A stretch of 64,000 nucleotides of DNA from Rheum nobile. Lineage: Eukaryota > Streptophyta > Magnoliopsida > Caryophyllales > Polygonaceae. Location of the stretch: positions 7,978,501 through 8,042,500 of the forward strand of contig WOAB01000109.1 in NCBI GenBank assembly GCA_027886185.1, given 5' to 3'. The stretch's first letter is position 1. Each line of letters opens with the position of its first letter. The translations under genes and the position numbers were made by a program. The notes beneath the pieces are model-generated. The model saw only the letters and a list, made by a program, of their open reading frames with translations. It was not told the origin of the DNA and searched no databases. Shown here in pieces: positions 1 through 13,002 of this stretch.

Positions 1-581
1 ACTCAGATAGGGTATGAGTTTGAAAGGAGATTACTCTATCAGATTAATAGGTATTGAACCTGAGTATTATTTGTGCGATAGCAACCTAATTACTCTTGTG
101 AATCCTAAGCTATCATAGAAACCCTAGGTTTGCCTGGACTTAGCGAAGCGCGACAACGAATGTTAACCCAGTTTGATCCTAGATTCTAAGTTCCCAAAGG
201 GTCTATATTTAATTAGCTCTGCGCGACAGCGATTGTTAGTTGGAATTTAGGCACTTCTATTATCATCTGAAAGGAGTTAGTAGAGACATTAGATAGCCTA
301 CCTTCAGACAGATTCATACTATTTTCAGACAGATGTCCGTAAGTTTACCAAGACATTGTTGTCGGGATCCCTGGTCCTAGAATCTTCTTCTCAATTGTTT
401 ACAATCATCTTTGCAATTCTTGTTTCTTATTTTCTTAGTTATTAGTCAAACAAATTTCTCCTTTTACGGCTTAGCTTATTGGTTCAAGTTTACAAAAGAT
501 ACTACATAGTCCTCGTTGGGAACGACACTTGAAAAGCTACAACTAATCTCATACGCTTGTGGGTAGATTTTTGTCCTATCA
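1..581 (+). repeat. 3' part of a Ty3/gypsy-like LTR, cut by the window edge
   Basis: The segment matches 13979-14574 nearly base for base, and that copy is the end of a complete LTR bounded by a 5-bp target duplication. Both end in ...TTGTCCTATCA, so the LTR here ends at 581 with the canonical CA. The 5' end and left target site lie outside the window; the predicted target duplication would be GTTGG (582-586). It interrupts the Ulp1-like transposon gene that continues to its right. The style of the sequence, with a long U5 and ...GGGAACGACACTTG... near the end, resembles Tat/Athila-type gypsy LTRs, but without internal coding sequence the lineage is an inference. Confidence 0.8.
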
Positions 582-3500
582 GTTGGGATTAATGAATTGG
601 GGTTGCTTCGTCCTGAAGTGTCTCATCGACGCAAAAAAGAAATGGGACCCCAATCGTACTGCCTACTTCATCGGTCCATTGCTTTTTTTTTATGGTAAGT
701 TTTGACGTTCAAAGTAAGTCTTGTTGTTTTAAACTAGTCAAGCATTAACTTATTCTGGCTATGTTGCAGGAACTGTATCTGGACAAAGTTGTTTTGTTTT
801 GCCAGAGAGTCATATCAAGGGCATTGCTAGCATTTATTGGATGGACAGATGAGTTGGTTGCACAAAGGGAGAAGTTTGAGATGAGCTATGGGTTTTGCGT
901 GAAGGTACAGTTGAACCCCAACAACAAATTCACCACCAACAAATTCCCCAACAACTAGTTACCCACCAGCAAATTCGCCAGGGTAGGGTTGAAGATCGCC
1001 AAAACAATGAAGGTGTATCTGTACCGTCGACAAAACAGGTTATTATGTGTTCTACCTTAATTTATATTAAAAATGAATGTTGATTATTGAGCATGTTTAA
1101 GTTTTAAAAAAGTGTTCACATTTATGTGATTCGGTATTCAATATATGTGTTGTGATATTCATATTATTTGTCATTATTCAGTTCCATGTAGATATTCACA
1201 GTCGTATTACTGGCATTCATTATTTTTGTGATGATATTCATATTATGAAGTTTAGATTAGAGATAATATGTGGTGATTTTCATGATGATGTGTTATACAA
1301 TAATGTATATTACATATGAATGGTGATTATTGGGCAATTTTCAATTTATGTGTTTGGTATTCATTCTGTATGAAGTTATATTCATATTGTAGAACACATG
1401 AATTGTGTTTTGGGTCATTGTGTGTGTAGATATTCAAAATCATATGATTGATATTCACTATATGTCATGATTTTCATCCTATCACGTCCATTATTTTTCC
1501 TGATTTCTTTTTGAAAATTTATTTAAATTTGTACTTTGCATAATTTTAATAGGGCATTGGGAGAGGACTTGAGGGATTTGGCAAAAGTCATTGTGAGGAT
1601 AGTTGACAAGACTAACAAACTACCAGAAGATTGCAAGGATGACAAGTTGTCAAAGGCCCTCACAAAGACAACCAAGGGATTGTTGGGGTCTAGTGCAGAA
1701 TACTTGCATGAAGAGCAGCTAGGTGTCTCCAGTCAATTTGGCAAGGCCTCACCTAATCTCAAGACCCTTTCTGGACAGATCCAGAGCTGATTAAGATGGT
1801 CGAGGAGATTGAGGCTGCCATAACGAGCCGCAATGACATCATCAAGCATGAGTATGAAGAATTCTCTTTCAACTCTAACTCTCCCTTATTACAGGACAAC
1901 ACGTTTAATGATGAGGGCATCGCAAGGGTGTTCGAAAAAGGAGGTAGCTCAAGGACGAATGTCGAGGACCCCGTAGCTGTGACTAGAACTATGAAGGATG
2001 ATATACAGGTTTATATAATATCACATACTTTTCATAAAATTTGAGAAACCTTTTTGGAATTATCTATAATCTTCTATTATTCGTATAGGTTCAAACGATT
2101 ACTGATGAAGGTAGAGCAGTTGCAAAGATTCAGCCGGATAAAATCGAGGATCAAGAGGTGAAGAAAACAAACATCTTGTACTCATATTCATTGTATTTTC
2201 TTGATCATTAATTATTATTTTCGTTTTTAATTGAAGAGTGTTGAAGGGATTATACTGGAGGTGGCACCACAAGCTGAATCAACTGCCGACACTTTTCAGG
2301 TTTTCTTAATGTTCAATTTTAAACTAAACTCGTGGTTTTTCAATATATGTTCATTGTTGTACTGTTGATATTCATGTGTTGTGTATTGAAACAGCATACA
2401 ACCAATTCAGTCGATGTTGTCAGTGATGTCTTGAAGGACATTGTTGTTTCACATCCGACCCACGACGGAGATTCGGATTCAGAACGTACACCGAATGCAC
2501 TACCTGTTTAGCTAGTTGTGCATGCCACAAAGCGCAAAGCCGTCAAAAATCCGGCTCTGGTAAGGAGGAGTAGTAGGTTGGAGGAAAATAGAGGATGTTG
2601 AATTTAACCCATGATTATGTTGTTTGTAATTTTGTTGTCCCAAATGTGGTTGAACATTATGTACATGCCTTAAGATAAGGCCGTCAGTCAATGGTGCATA
2701 TCACTTTTTCTTATGTTTTGTATTTTGCCAGGGGGGGAAATATTAGATGGCTTATATGCCATAACTTTGTATGAAGATACATGAGTATACAAGGATCATA
2801 AACCCAACAACAAGTAGCACAAAGGAGCAACTAGATCTTTATAGTTATGTGACTAAGCACACTGAGGATGGGTAAGTATTGATTGAACTACACTATTTCA
2901 AGCAATATTGAATACAATAAACCCAGCAACAAGTAGCACATTGTTTTACCTATTTATTTATTATTGAGAAGTTTTATTCGACTACAATGGAAGAACAATT
3001 AGAGCAGTCGAGTTTAAATCACTTGAGAAGTCCACTTTTGTCACAATTTTCATTGTTGACATATGGTGTGTATATCTGAATGAATTGGAAGAGGTTAGAT
3101 CTAACACCAGTGTGAAGCGGATGTTTGCTACGACAACAAACGTGGTACGTATTACAAATCAGCAACACATTTAAAATAACTAGATTTCATCCTTATTTAT
3201 AACCATTTATAATCATAGATTGTTCAATAGCCTACATGAGGTCACAGAGTTACGAAGCAAATCTTTCCATCTTCAAATCTGGAATGGATGAACTAGTAGC
3301 GAATGTCAAAAATGCATCACTAGTGGACATAGACTTGGTATGCATTCGTCGCATGACTGAATAAATTATTGTTGATATTCATATTTTTACTAGTTGATTT
3401 TCAATATATGTACTGTTGAAATTCATATTTTACTAGTTGATATTCAGTATTTTACTAATTGATATTCAATATATGTACTATTGATATTCATGTTTTACTA

Positions 3501-4251
3501 GTTGATATTCAATATATATATACTATTGATATTCATATTTTACTAGTTGATATTCAATATATATACTATTGATATTCATATTTTACTAGTTGATAATCAA
3601 TACTTTACTAGTTGATATTCAATATATGTACTATTCATATTCATATTTTACTAGTTGATATTCGGTTAAGCTTTCACATGTGCGATTATAGGATTTTTTC
3701 CCATCTTCAAGCATTCACATATTTATGTCGTGTGCTACAACTTCATCCACTCTACTATAGAGATTATTGACAATTCAACATCCGGTGATGCGGACCCCGA
3801 TGGGAAATATGGCGACACTATCTCATCATTGATAATTATTGAAAATTTCTCCGTTTTTATCCATTTTTGCAATTAATCATTACAAAATACTCAACTAATG
3901 TTTACCCCACAGACAAAGATGTTCGTCCACTACATGGGTTTAATGAGGTTGGGCGAGAGGTGCAATTGTTTTGCCAACAAGAAACCCGAAATCCTGAACA
4001 TGAAGTGGCGGGATGAGAAAAACAAGATTGATTGTGGAGTATACGTCATGCGCCATATGGAGACATATATGGGTCAAGATGTAAAGCATATGAGTTTATA
4101 TTCAAGCCTAACTCATCAAAGAACATGATCTCCTTGCGGACAAAGTAAAGTATCTTCACAAAATCATTTCACATAAGATGAACATATTCAACAAGCTCAC
4201 ACCGACAAATGCAACAAGGTTCATTGCAGAGTGGAGAAAGCGTGGTGATTG
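582..4251 (+). pseudogene. Plant Ulp1-like (C48) transposon protease, multi-exon relic
   Basis: Ulp1-type cysteine proteases process SUMO-like proteins; this lineage is carried by plant transposons and its role there is not established. Visible pieces: an exon at 582-694; a GT..AG intron (695-769); an exon from 770 with the motif LYLDKVV...W..EL..QREKFE typical of these proteins; charged linker exons at 1553-2009 (containing one frameshift near 1740), 2089-2160, 2238-2300 and 2395-2511; then the protease domain. The His region (HIYVVCYN...EIIDNS) is at about 3690-3790, the catalytic Cys (KIDCGVYVMRHME) at about 4023-4065, and the C-terminus (TRFIAEWRKRGD, then TGA) ends at 4251. The normal catalytic His-Trp appears as His-Ile. 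The 5' exons are cut off by the LTR at 1-581. Confidence 0.65.
3365..3665 (+). repeat. AT-rich tandem array built on TGATATTCA
   Basis: A unit of about 44 bp alternates GATATTCATATTTTACTAG with GATATTCAATATATGTACTAT for roughly six to seven copies. It lies in a presumed intron or spacer just 5' of the exon carrying the protease His region. The same GATATTCA words occur singly through 1130-1480 and near 2340-2380. Confidence 0.85.
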
Positions 4252-5151
4252 AGTCCAAATTGCATTGATGTTTTTTTGTCATTGGATTTTTTTGGTATTT
4301 AGTTTGTTCGAAAGTAGTGTTTTGATTCATACTTCAGACGGTACGTTTGTTAGTTAACAACACAATATGTTGGATCTCCTCTTTTCACAACATAGTTTAG
4401 TTTGAAGCTTGACAATTATACTACAACAACAATTGATGCAATACTTCTGTTTATATTATAGCTATTGCGATATTATTGAATATCAATGTGTAAAACGTGA
4501 ATATCGTATTTAAATATATGAATACTAAATACAATGATGTTCAACTTTACAAGATATTCATGTTTTTTATAGGTTATTCATGCAAAACGAACAGGTAATG
4601 TACATCAATGTACAAGTAAATAGAGTTGAGTAGTTAAAGCTTTGACTAACACGAATCGTTAATCAAAACATCTTGGAAATTTGTCTAGCATATGACTAGT
4701 GTATATCATCTAAAGATTATCACGAATAAGATATAGTTTTGAGATGCAACACATGAATATCCATACATGGAATACGATTATAACGTATATGACTACCTAA
4801 TTTACCAAACAAACCCATATCGTTATTCAAAACCTTTCCTCCACCTATTTTTGCAAAACACGTGAATATCAATGAAAACAAACATGAATAATTTATCAAA
4901 AGATGAATATGTCGAATATCCATGAATATCGTTAATCAAAACCTGAATATCACATAACAAAACCTAAATATCTATAGAAAATAGGGTCAATATTTAAACT
5001 ACAATTGTTCTTTGCAATTCATGTTGTCATGCCCTGTATACTTGTTGCACCTTTTGCATTTTTTCTTACCTTTGTTCATTTTCTTTATAGCCTTCTTTTT
5101 CCCACCCATAAGCCTCTTGCCACTACCTTTATTCTTTGCCTGACCGGGAGG
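4252..5151. other. Spacer between convergent MULE genes
   Basis: AT-rich sequence with scattered TGAATATC words. The word orientation changes here: GATATTCA dominates to the left and TGAATATC to the right, with a few mixed copies near 4480-4580 and 4860-4975. No supported gene. Confidence 0.6.
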
Positions 5152-7446
5152 TCATATAAAGACATTGTTGGGGGCATTAATTCGAGTAAAACTCTCAACC
5201 ATTGTATCTCGGGTTTCGTCTCGTTGAACACCATCATCCATAGCAGAGTAAGTTTCCTTCTTATTTTTCAATGTCATCAACAACTCATTTATCTTGTCCT
5301 TATCATCTTCTACAAGGCCAACACAAGAGTATATAACTGACCATAGTTCATTCATCATACACTGCTTCTCCTCTATAAGTACACTTTGTTCCCACACGTC
5401 ATTAGTCACTCCACTTTTTGCACAATTGGTTGCACCATTCATCCACATGTCCAGTATTTGGCATTCCAGAATACTGTCTAAACCAATGCATTTTAAAGCG
5501 GTGAAAACATGCTTACAAGGCAGCCCAATTCGGTTGAACATCTTGCAACTACATGTGGTAAAGTTGCCACAAATTGTATGTTCTACTTCGAAGTAATCAT
5601 CACGCCCCTCCTTCACTGTGTATGTCACACGTCCTTCACCTGCATGTCTAAAAAATGATATTCACTAACAGTGTTCCAATATTCAAGATAGAGTATATTG
5701 ATATTTAGGACAGATAACATACATGGGTTCTCACTTGTTATAGAACAGAAATAACAGGTTGCGGATATCTCTTGTACAAGAGCGAACATTTTTAGTGTGT
5801 ATACTTCCGATGCATGTTTCTCAATCAATAACGGTGTTTTCAACACGTGTGCCCTTGTATCAGAATCAATATCATTCCTCAACTTATGGTGTCGTTGAGT
5901 CTCCATAGCATTCTCAAATTATATCAATAATTCAACTAAGCTAAAGTTCTTGTTCGAATAAGCCCCAAAAAATTTGTTTTGAGATTCAGAAATTAATGTC
6001 GTGCGAACCAGTCCGCCGAGCACAATATCCATAAAATATGATTGGATCCAATTACTACGGAGATGATACATATCCTCGAACCACCGGTTTTTCCCAAGAT
6101 CTTCTTCTTCCACAAATGATTTTCAACCCTCCTCAAATTCAGATATAGATTGTTTTTCATCCCAAACCAATCTTCCTAACTTCTTCCTGAAATCCTTTGA
6201 ATTAATTTTCTTCACACCAACCTTTTTGACACCTTTTCCATGATGTGCCACATACATAACCGATGTCTGGTTTGGGGCAACACGTTTTCTATCGCAATCT
6301 TCATTGCAACATATTGATTTGTCACCATAATCATTGGTGCGTAGCCCATAACTTTAATAAAGTTTTCGAATAGTCACTCATAAGAAGCAACATCCTCCTT
6401 CATAACCAAACCAGCACCAAAGGTAAGACTCTTTTTATGGTTGTCAATTCCAGTGAAAGGTGCGAATACCATATAGTTGCTGGATGAATATTGTAGCATG
6501 AATTATGAATATCACCAGCTACGTGTAATAAATTCACCAAATTTGCACAAATAAAAGTATCTGTTGGTTATGTACGTTGAGTCAAATGAAACCACATCCC
6601 CAAAAGTTGCTTAGTTCTTACGTGATATAGGATCAACCCAGAATAACCTTGTCAATTGTTGTTCGTTATTTATATCATACTCAAAGTAGAAAGTATTGCA
6701 TTGTTCCTTCTTCTTCAAGAATCTATTGATCACCATTTGTGCATCAACAGTTGTGATGTTAGACATCAAATCCCTCTTGAAATTCTTGAAGTCAATTGGC
6801 ATTGCTCTCATGTTTCCATATCCATCAACCATCTCCTTCAACAACTTGTAAGATCTTATTGGTCTAATATTTGCCTTTGCATAACTCAACCTGAATTTTT
6901 TGTGGCCAATATCCAACCTCCTATTACTCTTGAGAAAGTACTTTGCTGTGTTGGGCATCATATCATGGTTGTGTTTCTCGATAAACTTGTCATCCATATA
7001 ATCACTAACTCCACTCGATTTTAGTGTCATCTTTGCTTCACAGCCTATTCTATTAGAAGTTGTTCTACACTTACTTGTACAGTTAGCCGAGTTCTTGAAA
7101 CCTTCTCTTGTGCAAACGAAGTACTTCAATTTCACAACATCTGATCGTATGAACTTGTGAGTTGTGCTTGATCGGACACCAAAACCAATAAGAGCTGCAT
7201 ATTCACGGTAGAACGACTCTCCTTCAGTCGTGGATTTGAACTTCTTACCCACTGTCGGCTTACAAGCCTCAAGACATAGCGGCATCCAGTACTTTGAATT
7301 TATGTCATCTTGGCCAACAACACACTCTGTACCAAAGACGAAATTAGATTTTTCTTCTTAGGAAAGCTCATTATCAGATACATCAATATCTTCTTCAAAA
7401 CTCTCAAAGATATCATCATCGCTTGAATGCTCCTCTTTTTTATCAC
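5152..7446 (-). pseudogene. FAR1-related MULE transposase, broken
   Basis: FAR1/FRS proteins are domesticated MULE transposases; the transposon forms cut and paste MULE DNA. Domains in order on the minus strand: an acidic N-terminal segment (about 7440-7300, one TAA); a FAR1 DNA-binding domain (7285-6960) with FYREYA, FGVR.S, VCTREGFK, GCEAK and EKHNHDM; a MULE transposase core (about 6610-6120) with SFDSTYITNRYF, FAPFTGIDNH and CMWHIM in several frames; and a SWIM zinc finger, CSCKMFNRIGLPCKH (5550-5500), in a frame ending at 5152. In-frame stops (for example at 6611 and 6375) and frame changes break the core. A splice acceptor may sit at about 7447, inside a TGATATTCAG word. Confidence 0.75.
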
Positions 7447-7479
7447 CTGAATATCAAAAACAAATTTAGGAGTATCAGT

Positions 7480-8560
7480 ACAGTTTATATGAATATCGCA
7501 TACTTTGATGCATGAATATGCGTACACAACACGTGAATATCATTAAATATTATATTAATATCACTATTGTGGTTCATGAATATGTATACACAGTATATGA
7601 ATATCATTTCATCATAATCAGTTTAATATCAAACAAGCTGTTCAAAACCGGATAAGCGATATTCATCATATTCAACTTTTGAGATTAACAAACGAATATC
7701 AATATAAATTGTATAAATATCACATACGTTGATGCATGAATACGCATAGACAGTGCATGAATATCATTGAAAGCTCAATCAGTTTACCACCAAATAATCA
7801 GTTTATCATCAAACAAGATGTTCAAAATCGAATAACCGATAATCATCATATACAAAACAAGTGTTGAAAAACACGATTCAATTAGAAACTTTTGAAATTA
7901 ACACACGAATATTGGTATAGTTTTTATGAATATCACATACGTTAATCGATGTATGAATACGCGTAGACGGTGCATGAATATCATTGAAAGCTCAATCAGT
8001 TTACCATCAAACAGTCAGTTTACCATCAAACAAGATATTCAAAATCGAATAACCGATATTCATCGTATACAAAAAAAAGTGTTGAAGAACACGATTAAAT
8101 TAGAAACTTTTGAGATTAACACACGAATATCAGTATAGTTTTTAAGAATATCACATACGTACGTTTGATGCATGAATATGCGTAGACAGTGCATGAATAT
8201 CATTAAAAGCTCAATCAGTTTACCATCAAACAATCAGTTTAAAATCGAATAACCGATATTCATCATATACAAAAACAAAGTTTTAAAGAACGTTATTCAA
8301 TTCAAAACTTTTGAGAGTAAAACACGAATATCCGTACAATTTTTTTGAATATCGCCCAATTGGGTTCATGAATATGGCTTATACAGTAAACGAATGTCAT
8401 TATAGATTGTATGAATATCGCTAATTTGATTCATGAATATGTATACGCAGTATATGAATACCATTTCATCATAAACAATTTACCATCAAACAAGTTGTTC
8501 AAAATCGGTTAATCGATACTCATCATATAAAAAAAAACTTTGAAGATCACGATTCAATTC
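7480..8560 (-). repeat. About 220-bp tandem repeat upstream of the FAR1-type gene
   Basis: Five related units start near 7509, 7731, 7948, 8168 and 8366, giving spacings of about 200-222 bp. Each contains GCATGAATA.GCGTA.ACA, GTGCATGAATATCATT, TCAATCAGTTTACCATCAAA and a segment ending ACACGAATATC. TGAATATC words recur inside each unit. The array lies in what should be the 5' region or first intron of the FAR1-type transposase gene. Confidence 0.8.
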
Positions 8561-11500
8561 CAAAATATCGATAACATGATTTTGAACTGAATATTTACAA
8601 TCAAACAATGTATATCCATAATTAATGTCCCGAATATCTAACAATATTGTTGTTCAAAGTTTAAGTTTCATATGAAACGATTGAAGATAAGCCACAACAT
8701 GTATTCTAACATCACATGAAAATCATAATCATGTCTAATAAACGTTCATTGCAATGGAAACGATATTGCACAATGGAAAAGCAAAACGTAAACCCTACGA
8801 TATCATGCGAAAATCACATAGAATATGCATAACATCAACGTATCATGTCTAGAAGTAGGGTTTTGCTGACAAATTAGAATACACACCTCGGTTCATACTA
8901 AGATGTGTCGTTGAGGCACTAAAATTGATTGTTTGATGATGACTTGTTCACGTTTAGAAATGGGATATTCAGAGGAATCGAACAAATTTGATGGCTTGAT
9001 GATGCATCAATGTAGACGAACATACAATCTACAATAGGACGCATTTGGAGCGGCAATGGAGGTTTCCAACAATGAAGAATCTTCGTATGGCAGATGGGAA
9101 CGGTTTGTGAGAATAATTGATTTTCTCTTTCCTCTAACAATATCTTTAATTATCTTTTATTATTTTTAAAATCTATTATCTGCCTTATTAGATAATATAT
9201 GGTGGTTACACCCTACCATATCAACTATAAGACTCAATCATCCATCCGTTCATCATCTTTCATCCAATGTCCTAAATTTATCCCTTTGTTTTACCACAAC
9301 TTCCATTTTATCGGAACCTCCCTCTAAGATAATAAGGATTCATTAATATGTAAGCTAACTAGTCAAACGTCCATATTTTCTTTAAACTCTTAAATTGTGC
9401 AACTTTTTTAATCAAACGTAGGCTAACTAATGAAGATTGGCTAAGCCTTACGGTTAAAAAATCTTTTTAACAATCGCATAAGTTCATTAATTGTTTTGAT
9501 TTTAATACATTATTAAATCTATGTAACATTGTAACTGTAAGATTTAATAAAGTTATTAATAAATGATAATCTAGTTAACTGATAAGGTTATTAATAACCC
9601 ATTAAAGTCTAAATAAAGATTTGCATAGATAAAAAAAAGGTTGAGATTTGTAACCCGTTAAAATCTAATGTAGACAACGTGTTGCAAATAATGATGGACT
9701 TATTTTCGGGGGAGTCAATTTTCGTGTCTTTCACAGATGATTAATTTGCTATATAATTGCACAATTAAGTATCATATCTCCATAAAAAAAAGTATCATAT
9801 CGAAACAAAAAATCAATTAAAAACTAAATATTAGTTATGGAGAATAAGAATAATATTCAAAGATATATATTTTTAAGTAAATATGATTTAAAAATTATAT
9901 GAAGAGTTAATAAATATCTGCTTCCAAAAATTATAAATCTATTATATGTTTTCCTTGCAAAGTTGAGTTGTACGAGTGGTCGTGGTATAAGTTGAGAAAA
10001 CTGTTTGAACTTAAATCATTATGACTTTTGAATGGTTAATTCTCATACTCATAAATTTTATTCAAATTTGTGTCACACGTAAACTTCATTTCTCATGAAA
10101 ATTTACTTTCTATCACAATTGTGGTCTTATTTGCAACCACAATAAGATGTTTAGAAATAAAATGATTGTTTTTGAAGGTTGAAAATTTTGTGATTAGATA
10201 TTTGATATTTATCTTTTTTTTTTTACTTTTTTTAAAAATAATTTTAGATATCTAAATCAAATGATGAATAAAGTATGTAAGGAAGATCTATAAATATTTT
10301 GAGAATATTTTTATAGCATTTTGAAAATGAAAAGAAATAAGACATAGATTTGATTTTTAAAAAATATATATAAAAACATGTGGCAAAAAAAAGACGTAGC
10401 TCAATATACAGATGACATGTGGGAAAAAAAAAAAACTAGGGAACGAATTGCTTCTCTTTTCAAACATATTTCTATAAGAAATTATTGATATTTTTTGGTT
10501 TTCTGATATCTTGTTTTGGAAATGAGATCTAGTGAAGTTATGCATAAACTCCAATTGGGGAGTTGGTAAAATTATGAAAAGTTAAACTATAATATATCAC
10601 TTCAGATTCTATTCGAATGTTTTTTTATCATTATAAAGGCATATAAAATTATTAAATTGGTTTTACTGGTTTTTATTAATGTAGGCGTGTTTTGCAATTT
10701 ACTATATAATATTAAAGCAATGCGAATTAAGGTTATACGTTATCACTACATTAAGCCACATCAACTATTGTGACAAGTCCACCCTACGTTATGTCACATA
10801 TCGCCATCATCTTATTTTAGTTTTTTCTAATTATTATGTTTAAAATCTTTGATATGCTTTGGTTTCTTTTTCAATGTTTATTATTATATATGGTTATTTT
10901 AAAATCTCTAAGATGATTTGATTTCCTTTTCAGTATATAGATAAATAGTATAATTAATTTATGTATCAAATTATATTAGACGTGTTACAACATGACCCGA
11001 ATCGAACCCGATTGGTTCAGGGTTTTGTCGACTCGACCCATTTGTTTGTATGTCAAATCTATTTATATTGAATCTTATAATATATTATGTTAACATGTAA
11101 CCAATCATTCCAAATTATTTAAAAAATATATAAAAATATATTTTATAATTAAAAAATTACACAATAATTTATTTATAATATTACTCTTAGTTAATTTTAA
11201 ATGTTTATGTGTAAAATAAGATTATCAAAAGTATTTTAAATAATCATACAAATACAATCAAACGACATCAAATTCATTATGACCCAACTTGATTGACCCG
11301 AAAATTTTAACGACACAACGATCCAAATACATTTGAACCAACCAACTCAATTAATAGGTTGAGTTGTAATCATTTTCAGTTGTAATCATTTTCATAAATT
11401 AAATGTACAAGTGTCGGTAAGAGAATAATTTCATATTCTTGTAATAAAAAAATATTTGTTTTTTGTTGAGATTAATATGCTTACTTTTTAAGGGTACAAG

Positions 11501-11603
11501 AATTAATTGTAATTTGGTTGCTACTAGTAGTAAATTAAGTCGAAGATGATTAAGAACAAAAAATATTGATGCTGATAAAACACATTAATAATATAATTCA
11601 TTT
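8561..11603. other. AT-rich region without supported genes
   Basis: From 8561 to about 9180 there are still isolated GAATATC words of the MULE. Beyond that the DNA is AT-rich with stop-dense frames. A short C-rich patch near 10990-11040 (GACCCGAATCGAACCCG) recurs in diverged form near 11280-11300 (GACCCAACTTGATTGACCCG), a motif style common in plant interspersed repeats; its family is not identified. The remaining short open frames look like chance. Confidence 0.6.
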
Positions 11604-12516
11604 TGTTGGAACCTTGACATTCTCTCTGGTTTTGATGATGATAAACACCATTAGGTTTTATGGTTTTTGTTGTTCCTATAAGTTTTGGGTTTTATGAAAG
11701 AATTAGGGAACAATGGAAATCATGTGAAGAAGAGAAAGCAGAGGAATGCAAAGGAACGTGTGGAAACAAGGAACTGTTACGCGGAAGCAAATTGGAAATA
11801 TGCAAAGCGCGTAGATTTGATAGAAGAAAACTTTTATACATGGAAACATTGTTTCAGGAACAATGCATTGAAGCAGATATTGCCAGCTGTTACCAGGTGA
11901 AGATCGCTACACAAGGAAACGAGATTTGAAGATTTACTTGGAGAAGAAGAGTTAGATAGCGAGTCTTTGCCAACTCTGTTACAAGTTGAATTGTTTAGTT
12001 GGAAATAAAATCTTTCATTGTTACCTTATATAGCGGGGTTGCTAACTATTTGGTAATTGAGTAAGAGATCTTTGCCAACTCTATAAATAGATGAGTTTAC
12101 CTTGGGGAAAGGTATCTCAGCTATCACACCGAAGTCCATGAAGAGCTTATTGCAAAGTTTAGATCAGGAGATCCAAAGGCAAGGTACGGGTAGAGTACTT
12201 GATTGCTTAGGGTTTTCTTTGTGTTCTTGTTTTATTGTGAGTTGATTATACTCAAGGTCTAGAAACCTAGGATCTGTGTGAGAATAGGTGGAGAGAAGAC
12301 TTGTGAGATTATACAATTTATTAATAATACATGTATACAAGGTTGGAAATCCTCCTAGGGTAATACCTAGAGGTAGAGGTTTTTCTCTTTTCAAATAGTT
12401 GGTTCATAGAGTTTCCTCTATAAGGAACTGTGTTGTTTGTTACTTTACATCTTTATAATTTCCGCTGCCCAGGGAACAATCACATCGTTCCCTGTCTAAC
12501 ACACTATGATTCAACA
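11604..12516 (+). repeat. 5' LTR of Sirevirus A
   Basis: TG...CA termini. It pairs with 23455-24385 over its whole length apart from small indels (including a short block near 23820-23850). Near its 3' end it has CCGCTGCC followed by the inverted pair CAGGGAAC/GTTCCCTG (12470-12477 and 12487-12494). Confidence 0.92.
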
Positions 12517-12517
12517 A

Positions 12518-12536
12518 TTGGTATCAGAGCAGGTTC
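12518..12536 (+). other. Primer-binding site (tRNA-iMet type)
   Basis: TTGGTATCAGAGCAGGTTC lies one base after the LTR end. TGGTATCAGAGC is complementary to the 3' end of plant initiator methionine tRNA, the usual copia primer. Confidence 0.9.
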
Positions 12537-12577
12537 GCTCTAGATTGTGTGTTTTCTTTTCAGATTCACAGGTAATA

Positions 12578-13002
12578 ATGTCGTCAACTCATGAAGTCGG
12601 AATTGGGAACAACAAACCACCGTTCCTGCCCATCGGTGGAAAGTTCAACACTGGAAGGATCTCTTCACCGCTTGGATGAAGAGTAATGACTACCAATGCT
12701 GGAGAGTCATTGAAGTTGGTGATGAGAAAGTTTCTGAAGCAGTGCTTAAGGGAACAACGCCTTGGAGTCAAGATGATTTCAGAATCATGGAGAAAAACTC
12801 AAAAGCACAAATGTTCATCAACAACGCCATCAGTGCTGAAGATGCATCAAAGTTGCAATCATGTGCAACCGCCAAAGATATGTGGGCTGCTTTAGAGGAG
12901 ATGTACATGGGAAGTTCCGATCTTCGAGAGATCGATCACTTTCAAGCCAAGAAGGATTTCTACAACTTCACCATGATCGACGGCGAGACTGTTTCCTCTT
13001 AC
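12578..13002 (+). pseudogene. Gag N-terminal part, Sirevirus A
   Basis: Gag forms the virus-like particle. The start ATG at 12578 follows the primer site by about 40 bp. The first codons run in one frame (SSTHEVGIGNNKPPFLPIGG); after a frame change near 12650 the frame continues through FTAWMKSNDYQCWRV, KNSKAQMFINNAIS and TAKDMWAALEEMYMGS, the UBN2/copia-type gag core. It stops where a solo LTR is inserted in codons for GETVSSY. Closest in the window is the gag of element D, which shares SNDYQCWR-like and AKxIWQALxxMxxGS-like blocks. Confidence 0.85.

Larger units (their letters stand above)
582..9180. mobile_element. Decayed Mutator-like (MULE) element with Ulp1-like and FAR1-type genes
   Basis: Two convergent gene relics lie here: an Ulp1-like protease gene on + (582-4251) and a FAR1/MULE transposase on - (5152-7446). 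MULEs that carry ULP1-like protease genes are an established plant class (for example Kaonashi elements of Arabidopsis and CUMULE of melon). The non-coding parts are loaded with TGATATTCA-like words, in + orientation in the left half and reversed in the right half. No terminal inverted repeats were identified. The left end is probably beyond the window because the protease gene starts upstream, and the right end near 9180 is only where the repeat-rich character stops. Both genes are broken, so the copy is not autonomous. Confidence 0.6.

Noticed and set aside
11660..11929. 89-codon open frame repeated in both LTRs of element A (also 23511-23780)
   Set aside because: It is conserved only because the two LTRs are copies of each other; the protein has no recognisable motif.
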